NCBI GenBank assembly: GCA_023954495.1
Contig: JAMLIA010000013.1
Location: 1-57,787, forward strand
Direction of reading: 5' to 3'
Source of the DNA: Thermomicrobiales bacterium
Lineage (GTDB): Bacteria; Chloroflexota; Chloroflexia; Thermomicrobiales; CFX8
Length of the DNA: 57,787 bases
Positions 7,028-14,378 of the stretch are shown here, in pieces. The position numbers and the translations under genes are program-made. The number at the start of each line of letters is the position of its first letter. The stretch's first letter is position 1. The notes below the pieces were generated by a model. It was given only the letters and a program-made list of their open reading frames with translations, was not told the origin of the DNA and searched no databases.

Positions 7028-8542
7028 ATGCCTGCCCGTACAACCGGCCAGCCCCCAACAATCACGCTCGCCTTCGCCGCCGATAGCCCGACCGCATCGA
7101 CCGCCGACGCCCTCATCCTCGCAGTCCCGCCAGGCGACGACGCATGGCAGGGCCCTCTTGCTGACGTCGATGGCGCGCTCGACGGTGCGCTGCGTCAGGC
7201 GCTAACCGACGCCGACTTCGACGGCAAGGTCGGCTCGACACTGACGATTCCGACGTTGGGCCGTCTGCCGGCCAAGCGCATCGTTGTCACCGGCCTGCCC
7301 GCCTCGGGCGCTGGCGTCACCGAGACGCGGCGTGCCTACGGCGCAGCCGTCTCTGCCGCCGCGAAGGCCGGCGCGAAGAACATTGCCGCCCCAGCGCCGG
7401 GCGGATCCGAAGGCGAAGTCGCGCGCTACCGCGCTGCGATCGAGGGCGTCCTGCTGGCCAGCTACGACTTCCGCGGCTACAAGGCCAGCCGCGGCGAAGC
7501 CAGCGGCATCGACTCCTGGACGTTCCTGACCACCGAAACCGATGCGGCCCGCAAGGGTGTTGCCGAAGGGTTCGCCATCGCCTCGGGCATCTACCTGGCC
7601 CGCGACCTCGTCGCCGAGCCAGGCCAGACGATCTACCCCGAGACACTGGCCGCCGCCGCGAAGCAGATGGCGACTGACAACGAGCTCGACTACCGTGAGT
7701 ACGACGAGAAGCAGCTAGCCGAGATGGGCGCGAACGCGATCGTCGATGTCGGCAAGGGCAGCGTCCACCCGCCGCGCCTGCTGCACCTCACCTACACGCC
7801 GTCCGGCGAATCGAAGGGCACCATCGCCTTCGTCGGCAAGGGCATCACGTTCGACACCGGCGGCATGAACCTGAAGCCGACCGGCGGCATCGAGACGATG
7901 AAGACCGACATGGCCGGTTCGGCAGCCGTCCTCGGCGCGATGCGCGCCGTCGCCGGACTGGACCTTCCCTTCACCGTCTACGGCATCATCGCCAGCGCCG
8001 AGAACATGCCCAGCGGCACCGCGTTCCGCCCCGGCGACGTCCTGACCGCACTGAATGGCAAGACGATCGAGATCATCTCGACCGACGCCGAAGGCCGCCT
8101 TGTCCTGGCCGACGCACTCGTCTATGCCGCCCGCGAAGGTGCTGACGAGATGATCGACCTGGCGACGCTGACCGGCGCGAAGATGATCGCGCTGGGTGCG
8201 GAGTCGGTCGCCGTCTTCTCCAACGACGACGATTTCGCGGCACGGGTCGTCGACGCCGGCACTGAGGCGGGAGACCTGTTCTGGCACATGCCGCTCTGGG
8301 ACGCGCTCAAGAAGCAGATCAAGAGCGACATCGCCGATATGAAAAACAGCGGTGGCCGTGGCGGCGGCGCGATCACTGCCGCGCTGCTGCTGGCCGAGTT
8401 CACCGAGGGCAAGCCCTGGGTACACCTCGACATCGCCGGCGCAGCTTACACCGACTCAGCACGCGACGATACGCCGAAGGGCCCGACCGGCATCGGCGTC
8501 CGCGCTTTGGTGAACTACCTGGAAGCGAAGGCGCGCGCATAG
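7028..8542 (+). CDS. pepA: Leucyl aminopeptidase (M17 family)
   Basis: The enzyme removes N-terminal residues from peptides in the cytoplasm, normally as a hexamer with two divalent metals per active site. The C-terminal catalytic domain is complete: FVGKGITFDTGGMNLKP (Lys at about 271 and Asp at about 276) and the signature STDAEGRLVLADAL at about 351-364, in which the usual first Asn of the signature is Ser. Further metal and active-site context appears in KTDMAGSAAVLGAM and NSGGRGGGAITAALLL. The length of 504 residues is typical. The ATG at 7028 has GAAAGGA 7 nt upstream and is preferred to an ATG 18 nt earlier. The gene is flanked by terminators on both sides, so it is monocistronic. Confidence 0.95.
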   Translation: MPARTTGQPPTITLAFAADSPTASTADALILAVPPGDDAWQGPLADVDGALDGALRQALTDADFDGKVGSTLTIPTLGRLPAKRIVVTGLPASGAGVTETRRAYGAAVSAAAKAGAKNIAAPAPGGSEGEVARYRAAIEGVLLASYDFRGYKASRGEASGIDSWTFLTTETDAARKGVAEGFAIASGIYLARDLVAEPGQTIYPETLAAAAKQMATDNELDYREYDEKQLAEMGANAIVDVGKGSVHPPRLLHLTYTPSGESKGTIAFVGKGITFDTGGMNLKPTGGIETMKTDMAGSAAVLGAMRAVAGLDLPFTVYGIIASAENMPSGTAFRPGDVLTALNGKTIEIISTDAEGRLVLADALVYAAREGADEMIDLATLTGAKMIALGAESVAVFSNDDDFAARVVDAGTEAGDLFWHMPLWDALKKQIKSDIADMKNSGGRGGGAITAALLLAEFTEGKPWVHLDIAGAAYTDSARDDTPKGPTGIGVRALVNYLEAKARA

Positions 8543-8560
8543 AGCGCAGCCTGCGTTAGC

Positions 8561-8605
8561 AACGAAGCACCCTTGCGAGTTGTCGCAGGGGTGCTTCGTT
8601 GTTGC
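8561..8605 (+). terminator. Terminator hairpin after pepA
   Basis: A long stem of about 17 bp (CAACGAAGCACCC... pairing with ...GGGTGCTTCGTTG, with one G-T pair) encloses a 6-nt loop some 20 nt after the pepA stop. The following GTTGCG gives only a weak T tail, but position and stem strength fit a terminator. Confidence 0.65.
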
Positions 8606-8634
8606 GAGGATGAGCGCGCAAATCCGTTCCCAGG

Positions 8635-8676
8635 AACAGCGCTGGCGCTGTCATCGCCGTGAGGCGACCCTCCCGC
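8635..8676 (+). repeat. Two-hairpin repeat motif, copy R1
   Basis: Stem 1 is ACAGCGC (8636-8642) with GCGCTGT (8645-8651). Stem 2 is TCGCC (8654-8658), loop GTGA, GGCGA (8663-8667), followed by CCCTCCCGC. An 88-bp direct repeat links this copy to R2: both are preceded by AGCGCGCAAATC, at 8613 and 8701. In this copy stem 1 differs in sequence from R2 but still pairs. Confidence 0.75.
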
Positions 8677-8714
8677 AGGCGTGCACTGATTGGCAAAGAA
8701 AGCGCGCAAATCTT

Positions 8715-9072
8715 CCGTACGGACAGGACCCGGCCTGTCCTCGCCGTGAGGCGACCCTCCCGCGTCGAAGTGCAACCTTCCAACCACTGAACCCGCGTGA
8801 CTGGGGGTCTGCATACATCCGCGCATCACGAACATGCGTTATGGCCGTCGAAATGTAGGGGCATATCGCATACGCCCGTATAACACCACGACCTGATCGA
8901 ATCGACAGCCACAGTGTCCGGGTGCCCATTATGGATGGTCATGTATCTGGCCGGGCGTATGCGATACGCCCCTACATTTTGGGGCAGACGCGTGGCGACA
9001 CGTAGAGGCCGCCGTCAACCGAACCGGGAGGGTCGCCTCACGGCGAGGACAGGCCGGGTCCTGTCCGTACGG
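8715..9072. repeat. Nested inverted-repeat cassette A with 48-bp perfect ends
   Basis: The sequence at 8715-8762 is repeated without mismatch as its reverse complement at 9025-9072. Each arm holds the two-hairpin motif (GGACAGG/CCTGTCC stem, then TCGCC-GTGA-GGCGA). Between the arms lies the 129-bp palindromic element at 8851-8979. No gene and no clear target-site duplication is visible. The cassette occupies the whole space between pepA and the small gene downstream of ispH. A second cassette built on the same plan spans 36969-38746, interrupted by an IS. Confidence 0.85.
8851..8979. repeat. Palindromic MITE-like element, copy A
   Basis: Terminal arms at 8851-8878 and 8952-8979 are 28-bp inverted repeats with one mismatch, beginning AAATGTAGGGGC and containing the sub-palindrome CGCATACG/CGTATGCG. 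The internal 73 bp includes a segment (about 8911-8940) that reappears in reverse orientation inside copy B. There is no open reading frame, so any movement would need an enzyme supplied elsewhere. Copies B and C are at 38441-38559 and 40239-40360. Confidence 0.85.
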
Positions 9073-9123
9073 GGGATAGGACGCCGATTGTCTCTCCAAC
9101 GCACTGCACGGGAGGATTCGCCC

Positions 9124-9498
9124 TCAGCCGCCCAGCAGTGCGATCTTGCGCTCGGCCAGCTCGGTGAACACGTCCATCAGCCAGGGGATCATCTCTTCAG
9201 GGACCTGGCTGTCGGCTATGAAGTCCTGCAGCATGAGCGCCTGCGTCTGGGCGTCGAACTCGGTCGCCATCCAGACAAACTCGGCGATCACGGCTGCCGA
9301 TTGAAACTCGGTTTCGTTGCGCGCGTTGAGCAGCAGCGGAGCAGCGTACTCGAAGAACAATTCGCTGGCCGGGTCGATTTCGACCGGCATGGTCGGGTCT
9401 GCCGCGACCTGCTGGACGGCCTCCTGTGCCTGCGAGACGGACTCGCGTGCGTTGCGCAGTCGCCGGTTGCTAGTACGCTGGCGTCGCTTCGAGGTCAA
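9124..9498 (-). CDS. Hypothetical helical protein overlapping the end of ispH
   Basis: This 124-residue protein is not recognised. It begins with a strongly basic stretch (KRRQRTSNRRLRNAR) and is otherwise acidic and predicted mostly helical, with no signal peptide. The proposed TTG start at 9498 lies inside the 3' end of ispH (29-nt overlap) and is preceded by AGGAGGG, so it is probably translated from the ispH transcript. The acidic helices, for example PASELFFEYAAPLLL and DVFTELAERKIALL, give no functional clue. It ends 50 bp before cassette A. Confidence 0.6.
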   Translation of the reverse strand: MTSKRRQRTSNRRLRNARESVSQAQEAVQQVAADPTMPVEIDPASELFFEYAAPLLLNARNETEFQSAAVIAEFVWMATEFDAQTQALMLQDFIADSQVPEEMIPWLMDVFTELAERKIALLGG

Positions 9499-10426
9499 CC
9501 TGGCGCAGCCCTCCTATCGGCGCGGGATAGCCGCAGCCGACGAGAAAATCGATGACCGACTGAATCACGTCGTCCGGCGTCGACGCACCGGCGGTGATAC
9601 CGGCGGCGTCCTTGCCCTCTAACCAGGCAACGTCGATATCCTCAGCCCGTTCGATGTGGTAGCTCGGAACACCCATGAGGTTGCCGACCTCAGCCAGTCG
9701 CGCCGTGTTCGACGACTTCTTGCCGCCGATCGCAAGGATCACATCGGCCTCACGCGCAAGCTGCTTCAGCGCATTCTGGCGCTCGAAGGTCGGCTCGCAG
9801 ATCGTGTTGGTGATACGGATCTCGCCACCCTCCGGCGACACCAGCGCCGTCAGCTCGGCGACAAAGCGCAGCATCTCATCGGTGTTCTTCGTCGTCTGCG
9901 AGACGATCGCGACTTTGCGCGGAGGAGTCTTCGCGCCCTCTTTGCGCGAGCCGCGCGGCGCGTCCCACGGCAGATCAGCGATCTTCTTTGCCGGATAGAT
10001 GCGCGACGTTCCGGACCAGGCCATGATGCCCTTGACCTCGGGATGGAAGTAATCGCCGTAGACGACGACGGTGTAGCCCTGCTTGGCGAGCTTGTTCGCC
10101 ATGCGCTGGACCTTGGTCACGAGCGGACAGGTCGTGTCGATCAGCTCCAGCCCGAACTTCTCCGCCTCGGCCTTGCGCTCCGGGCCGGCGCCGTGGGCGG
10201 TGATCGCCACACGCTTGTAGCCGCGGTTGGCTGCCTCCTCGACCGAGGTGGCCGTATCGACGCCCTTGGAGTGCAGACGTTCGACAACCTGCGGGTTGTG
10301 GATCACGTCGCCAATCGTCGCCACTGGATTATTGACGTCGCCCGCATCCTGGATAATCTCCAGCGCGCGCCGCACGCCCCAGCAGTAACCCATCTCGTTC
10401 GCCAGAATAATTCGTCGGTCGCCCAT
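9470..10426 (-). CDS. ispH: 4-hydroxy-3-methylbut-2-enyl diphosphate reductase
   Basis: IspH catalyses the last step of the MEP isoprenoid pathway, reducing HMBPP to IPP and DMAPP with a [4Fe-4S] cluster. The three cluster cysteines are present at C15 (GYCWGVRR), C100 (DTTCPLV) and C210 (TICEPT). Substrate-binding residues are seen in VIHNP (His43), AHGAGP (His78) and DYFHPEV (His128, Glu130), plus SQTT near residue 176. The protein has 318 residues, near normal, with a small basic insertion around residues 155-170 (APRGSRKEGAKTPPRK). AAGGGG lies upstream of the ATG. The overlapping small gene downstream shares the transcript. Confidence 0.95.
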   Translation of the reverse strand: MGDRRIILANEMGYCWGVRRALEIIQDAGDVNNPVATIGDVIHNPQVVERLHSKGVDTATSVEEAANRGYKRVAITAHGAGPERKAEAEKFGLELIDTTCPLVTKVQRMANKLAKQGYTVVVYGDYFHPEVKGIMAWSGTSRIYPAKKIADLPWDAPRGSRKEGAKTPPRKVAIVSQTTKNTDEMLRFVAELTALVSPEGGEIRITNTICEPTFERQNALKQLAREADVILAIGGKKSSNTARLAEVGNLMGVPSYHIERAEDIDVAWLEGKDAAGITAGASTPDDVIQSVIDFLVGCGYPAPIGGLRQVDLEATPAY

Positions 10427-10790
10427 GGCCGTGGCATCCCCTTCCGGACCGGTCTTCCTTGCCGCAACCCAACAGGATGGCTGGGTATGGCGCTCTGAGT
10501 ATACGAATTCAGGAGCGGGGTGGCGGGTTATGGTGAATGAAACGGTGAGGCGAACGGCCAGACGATTGCGATCCTCGCTCTTGCGGTACTAACCGAGCCG
10601 CCTCGGCCCAGGTGATAGTTTCGTGGTGTTGCGTAGTGGGACCGCGTCATGTCGATTCAATAGACATTCTCATGCGTATCCAGGCGCAACGCCTCACCTA
10701 TGCGTGGGTAGCATGTAGTAGCATTGATAGTTTCACAATACACGACTACGTCCATGATACAATGATATTGGAAGTCGAGAGGGCAACGAT
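10427..10790. other. Divergent intergenic region between ispH and the TA pair
   Basis: No convincing gene is present in these 364 bp. A 60-codon open frame at 10612-10794 lacks a ribosome binding site and any family resemblance and ends inside the antitoxin gene. The right-hand 100 bp is clearly more A+T-rich than its surroundings and contains the promoter of the antitoxin gene. Confidence 0.5.
10755..10763 (+). promoter_or_regulatory. Extended -10 promoter for the antitoxin-toxin pair
   Basis: TGATACAAT at 10755-10763 is an extended -10 element (TGn plus TACAAT) placed 28 bp before the antitoxin ATG. The -35 region is weak (TTCACA, with a 20-bp spacer). GAGAGGG follows as ribosome binding site. 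AbrB-type antitoxins usually bind their own promoter, so autoregulation here is likely but not shown. Confidence 0.5.
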
Positions 10791-11057
10791 ATGAAGGAAC
10801 TAATCACGACAATGACTCAGCGCGGTCAGATCACCGTACCCGCTGAGATTCGACGCATGCTTCGACTCAGGCCACACGACAAGGTTGCGTTCACCGTTGA
10901 GGATGGTGAGGTCAGGATCGTTCCGGTTGCCTTTACCGCCGCTTCGGCATTTAGCTCAATTGAGCCGGTGGATGAATCTCAAGACTTCGAGGATCAAATT
11001 CGCCAGGCGAAGGTGGAACGGGCTGAACGGACGATCCGTTCACTGTCAGTCCGATGA
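10791..11057 (+). CDS. AbrB/MazE-family antitoxin
   Basis: The 88-residue protein starts with the swapped-hairpin DNA-binding pattern of the SpoVT-AbrB fold: TMTQRGQITVPAEIRRMLRLRPHDKVAFTVEDGEVRIVP (residues 7-45). The C-terminal half is acidic and probably unfolded until it wraps the toxin (SIEPVDESQDFEDQIRQAKVERAERTIR). It overlaps the PIN toxin gene by 4 nt (ATGA), the usual arrangement for coupled antitoxin-toxin translation. The predicted role is to bind and neutralise the PIN RNase and to repress the operon. Confidence 0.88.
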   Translation: MKELITTMTQRGQITVPAEIRRMLRLRPHDKVAFTVEDGEVRIVPVAFTAASAFSSIEPVDESQDFEDQIRQAKVERAERTIRSLSVR

Positions 11058-11485
11058 GGTTCGCTGATACCAACATCTTCCTTCGCTACCTGGTACGACC
11101 GGTCACAGACGCTGACCAGGTTCGCGCCGTAGCCTGCCGCGCGTTGATTGAACGCATAAGCACCGGCGAGGAAGAGATCACGACTTCGGAAGCCGTGTTG
11201 GCGGAGATCGTCTATGTGTTGTCCTCGCGCCGTCAGTTTGGATTGAGACCGGACGAAATCGTGGCAAGATTGAATGCCATTGTGATGTTGCCGGGTCTGA
11301 AAATCACTCAGAAGCGGCTGTATCTTCGCGCGCTCGACATCTATGCGTCGCATACTGATCTTGATTTTGAGGATGCTATTACGATCGCCATCGTCGAGCG
11401 AATGGAACAAGCCGAGCTTTACTCGTATGACACTGATTTTGATCGAGTCTCAGGAATCACCCGCTTGGAACCTGGGACTGACTGA
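11054..11485 (+). CDS. PIN-domain RNase toxin (VapC-like)
   Basis: This is a 143-residue PIN domain, predicted to cut RNA with Mg or Mn ions. The acidic residues expected for catalysis are visible: Asp5 in FADTNIFLRYL, Glu46 in TSEAVLAE, Asp104 and/or Asp107 in DLDFEDAI, and Asp126-Asp130 in SYDTDFDRV. It is paired with the upstream AbrB-type antitoxin through a 4-nt overlap. A+T content is slightly higher than in the neighbouring housekeeping genes, consistent with a mobile module. The family name VapC is used loosely, since the partner is AbrB-like. Confidence 0.88.
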   Translation: MRFADTNIFLRYLVRPVTDADQVRAVACRALIERISTGEEEITTSEAVLAEIVYVLSSRRQFGLRPDEIVARLNAIVMLPGLKITQKRLYLRALDIYASHTDLDFEDAITIAIVERMEQAELYSYDTDFDRVSGITRLEPGTD

Positions 11486-11645
11486 AAACTCTGCATGTCT
11501 GAATTCTCCGAGAACTGTCCAGTGAGCGATCTGACACGAGCACGCTCACTGGAATATTGCCCGCCCGCTCGATCAGATCGGGCGGGCGGGCCAACCCGGG
11601 TCAGGATGTAATGGTAAACTCCCTATCCGACCGCGCTTCTGTGTC

Positions 11646-11719
11646 GGCGTCGTAGCCAAGTGGCAAGGCAGGAGTCTGCAAAACTCTGATCGGCGGTTCG
11701 AATCCGCCCGACGCCTCCA
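11646..11719 (+). tRNA. tRNA-Cys (GCA anticodon)
   Basis: The acceptor stem GGCGTCG at 11646-11652 pairs with CGACGCC at 11709-11715, followed by discriminator T and an encoded CCA at 11717-11719. The anticodon loop CTGCAAA gives anticodon GCA, with a 5-bp anticodon stem that has one G-T pair. The T arm GGCGG-TTCGAAT-CCGCC is standard. The length of 74 nt including CCA has a short variable loop, as expected for a class I tRNA. Confidence 0.95.
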
Positions 11720-11726
11720 GGTTTCA

Positions 11727-13304
11727 ATGATGCGCCGGTGGACGGCGCCCGCGTTTGCGGGCGTCGTTGTGCTTTGTGCGGCACTGCTGCTGGCGAGTTG
11801 CAGTGGACCGAACCGGCGTGAGGCGGAACCTAGCGCGACGGTCGCGATCGCGGCGACTGAGACGCTAGCAACCAGCGCGCCGACTGCGACACCGCCGCCG
11901 ACAATGACCCCAACTCCCCCACCACCGACCGCAACTGCGCCTCCAACGGCGACCACCGAGCCAACAGCAAGCCCAACGGTGGAGCCAACGGCCACGCCAA
12001 CACCGGAGCCGACTCCTGCCGATCAGGCGCTTGGGCTGCCGGACGTCGATGCGCATTACCAGCTGGACATCACGTCGGTGGATGTCGGCAGCGGCGCGGT
12101 TGAGGCGCACGAGGTGGTGACGATCCGCGAGTTCCGCGGGGCAGTGCCGGATGCGCTCTACCTGCAGGTTGTGCCGGCCTGGGATGGCTTCTTCACGCTG
12201 GACGCGATGACAGTGCAGGGGCAACTGATGGAGCCTGAGGTGCGCAACGATGGAGTGATACTGGTTGTACCGGTACCGGGCGGTCAGGCCGCGCCATTCG
12301 TGATCGAGCTGGATTTCCGGCTGGACGTTGGCTACGAGGCGAGCGGCTGGGGCGGCACTTCGCGCGACGGGCAGGTGCTGCGGCTGGGCTACTGGTTCCC
12401 GATCATTTCGACTGATCACCCGTTCAGCTCGACGCTCGACCCGTCGTATACGGCCGTCGCAGAGTTTGATGTCTCGCTGGCGATAGATGCGGGCGTGCAG
12501 TTCGCACACACCGGCGAGATCAGCGGTCGCGAGGAGCTAGCTGATGGCCGGGTGCGCTACGCGATGCACGCCAAGGATGTGCGCGACTTCGCGCTGACCA
12601 TCTCGCCTGCCTATGCGGTCGATACGACGGTCTCGGCAGGTGGCGTGACGGTTGAGCTGTATACAGTCAACGCGTCGGACGAAACGAAGCAGGTGATTCT
12701 GGCGGCGGCGGTGGATGCGCTGGATCAACTTTCGGCGCTGCTAGGTCCGTATCCCTATGCGACCTACCGGATCGCCGACGCCGGGCCGTCGATGCCGGGT
12801 GGAGTTGAGTTCCCGATGCTGATCTACATCAACACGGCCTACGTGCCGCTCGACCGACTGATCTATCACGAGACGGCCCACCAGTGGCTGTACGGGATCA
12901 TCGGCACGCGGACGCTACTGGATGGCTGGATCGACGAAGGCGGCGCGGAGTTCTTCGAGCGCGGACTGCCGACCGGTTTCAGGGAGGTGCCGAGCGTCGT
13001 CGAGGGTGGCTATCGCTACCCGATTGACGCGACGGCGGCCGAGATGTCTGGTGCCGACCGGCAGTGGTACTACTCGATCTATGAGCAGGGCGCGCGGTTC
13101 TGGTACGCGGTGGCGGACCAGATGGGTTCAGACTCGTTCTGGGCGGCGCTGCAGAACGTCTACGCCGAGCACGCCTTCGGCATCGTCACGCCGTGGGATC
13201 TGCTGTCAACCTGGCAGCGTTACTCGTCCGTCGATCTGCGGCCGCTGTTCGCCGAGACCTTCCGCTACGGCTGGATCGACCAGCTGCCGGCGCCCGGCAG
13301 CTAG
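11727..13304 (+). CDS. Lipoprotein with M1-like zinc peptidase domain
   Basis: The 525-residue protein begins with a lipoprotein signal: hydrophobic residues 8-22 and a lipobox LLASC with Cys25. A Thr/Pro-rich spacer of about 50 residues (45-98) would tether it to the outer membrane face. The rest looks like an M1 gluzincin: H381-E-T-A-H385 and E404 (in DEGGAEFFE), with the 18-residue gap typical of M1. The upstream GGVEFPMLI resembles the GAMEN exopeptidase loop. The beta-rich N-terminal domain, residues 105-300, precedes it. It starts 7 nt after the tRNA-Cys gene and so may share its transcript. The substrate is unknown. Confidence 0.85.
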   Translation: MMRRWTAPAFAGVVVLCAALLLASCSGPNRREAEPSATVAIAATETLATSAPTATPPPTMTPTPPPPTATAPPTATTEPTASPTVEPTATPTPEPTPADQALGLPDVDAHYQLDITSVDVGSGAVEAHEVVTIREFRGAVPDALYLQVVPAWDGFFTLDAMTVQGQLMEPEVRNDGVILVVPVPGGQAAPFVIELDFRLDVGYEASGWGGTSRDGQVLRLGYWFPIISTDHPFSSTLDPSYTAVAEFDVSLAIDAGVQFAHTGEISGREELADGRVRYAMHAKDVRDFALTISPAYAVDTTVSAGGVTVELYTVNASDETKQVILAAAVDALDQLSALLGPYPYATYRIADAGPSMPGGVEFPMLIYINTAYVPLDRLIYHETAHQWLYGIIGTRTLLDGWIDEGGAEFFERGLPTGFREVPSVVEGGYRYPIDATAAEMSGADRQWYYSIYEQGARFWYAVADQMGSDSFWAALQNVYAEHAFGIVTPWDLLSTWQRYSSVDLRPLFAETFRYGWIDQLPAPGS

Positions 13305-13525
13305 CCAAGCAATCGACGGATGACTGCGCTGACGATGCTGAGGGCAATCGAGATGAGCAGCATCGAGGCCAGCGGGATGTAGACGCGGCTGTTGCCACGC
13401 TCGATTCGGATGTCGCCGGGCAGCCGGCCGAACCAGGAAAACGCGCCAGTCATCACGAGCAAGCCGATGAGGATGGCCAGAACACCGAGTGCGATGATGA
13501 GCAGGCCGATGTCGCGTTCGCTCAT
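13301..13525 (-). CDS. DUF2905 family small membrane protein
   Basis: The 74-residue protein has two membrane helices (about residues 5-27 and 48-70) around the family signature FGRLPGDIRIERGNSRVYIPLASML. DUF2905 proteins are widespread but uncharacterised. I start it at the ATG at 13525, which has AAGGGAT upstream; ten further in-frame codons upstream are probably untranslated. It converges with the M1-like lipoprotein gene and overlaps its end by 4 nt. Confidence 0.85.
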   Translation of the reverse strand: MSERDIGLLIIALGVLAILIGLLVMTGAFSWFGRLPGDIRIERGNSRVYIPLASMLLISIALSIVSAVIRRLLG

Positions 13526-13607
13526 GCAGCATCCCTTCCACAACAAGCGAACCACAGGTGTGCGGCGGCTGGGTTACACTGCGCCGACGACCGACAGAGG
13601 AGGACAG

Positions 13608-14378
13608 GTGGGCGAGACATCATCGCGGCAGATTCGGCGGTCTGACGAGCATTACACGCCGATAGCAAGCGCGTACACGACCAGCGCTATTCACGCGCAG
13701 GGCGCGGACCTCGCCCGGCTCGTCGAGCTTGCGGCGCTTGCACCGGGCGCGCTTGTGCTGGATGTCGGCACCGGCACCGGCCACACCGGTCTGGCTTTCG
13801 CCGCTGCCGGGGCAAGCATCGTCGGACTGGACCTGACCCATGCGATGCTGGCGGAGGCACGCGCTCTGGCAAAGGAGCGCGGCGCGGCGCTCGCGCCGGT
13901 CCGTGGCGCGGCGGAGCTGCTGCCGTTCTCAGATGCGACGTTTGACGCGGTCGTCTGCCGGTACTGCGCGCATCATTTTATGGATGTAGCGGCGGCAATT
14001 GCCGAGATGGCGCGTGTCGTGAAACCGGGTGGGATCGTCCTGCTGGACGACCATGTTGCGCCGGAGGATGACGCTGCCGACGAATTCATCAACCGGCTCG
14101 ACTGGCTGCGCGATCCGTCGCACCGGCGAGAGCCACGACTCAGCGAGTACGAGGGCTGGTTCGGAGCAGCCGGACTGCGGGTGACGGCGGTTGAACACCG
14201 GCGGGAGCGAATCCATGTCGACGAGTGGTTCGCCCGGGCACGCACGACACCGGAGCGCCAAGACGAAGCTCGGACGCTGCTGGCAACTGCCGCGCCCGAG
14301 CTTCAGGATCTCTTCGCGATTACTGCCGATCCGGTCGGCTTCGATCTGCATGCCGTGATCGTGAGCGCCGTGCGCTAG
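13608..14378 (+). CDS. Class I SAM-dependent methyltransferase (UbiE/Methyltransf_11 type)
   Basis: The protein is 256 residues. Motif I is LVLDVGTGTGHTG (residues 49-61), motif II ends in VGLDLTHAML, and the acidic/aromatic region PFSDATFDAVVCRYCAHHF and post-motif VVKPGGIVLLDDHV complete a standard Methyltransf_11 fold. The substrate is unknown. The start is the GTG at 13608 because AGAGGAGGACAG lies immediately upstream; the open frame extends further 5' but overlaps the divergent DUF2905 gene. Its stop overlaps the end of the convergent aminotransferase gene by 4 nt. Confidence 0.87.
   Translation: MGETSSRQIRRSDEHYTPIASAYTTSAIHAQGADLARLVELAALAPGALVLDVGTGTGHTGLAFAAAGASIVGLDLTHAMLAEARALAKERGAALAPVRGAAELLPFSDATFDAVVCRYCAHHFMDVAAAIAEMARVVKPGGIVLLDDHVAPEDDAADEFINRLDWLRDPSHRREPRLSEYEGWFGAAGLRVTAVEHRRERIHVDEWFARARTTPERQDEARTLLATAAPELQDLFAITADPVGFDLHAVIVSAVR

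Noticed and set aside
8613-8763. CRISPR-like array suggested by the 88-bp spaced repeats
   Set aside because: There are only two units, the repeat includes variable stems, no cas gene is present, and the repeats occur elsewhere in both orientations.
10612-10794. 60-codon frame upstream of the antitoxin
   Set aside because: No ribosome binding site and no similarity, and it covers the likely promoter of the antitoxin gene.
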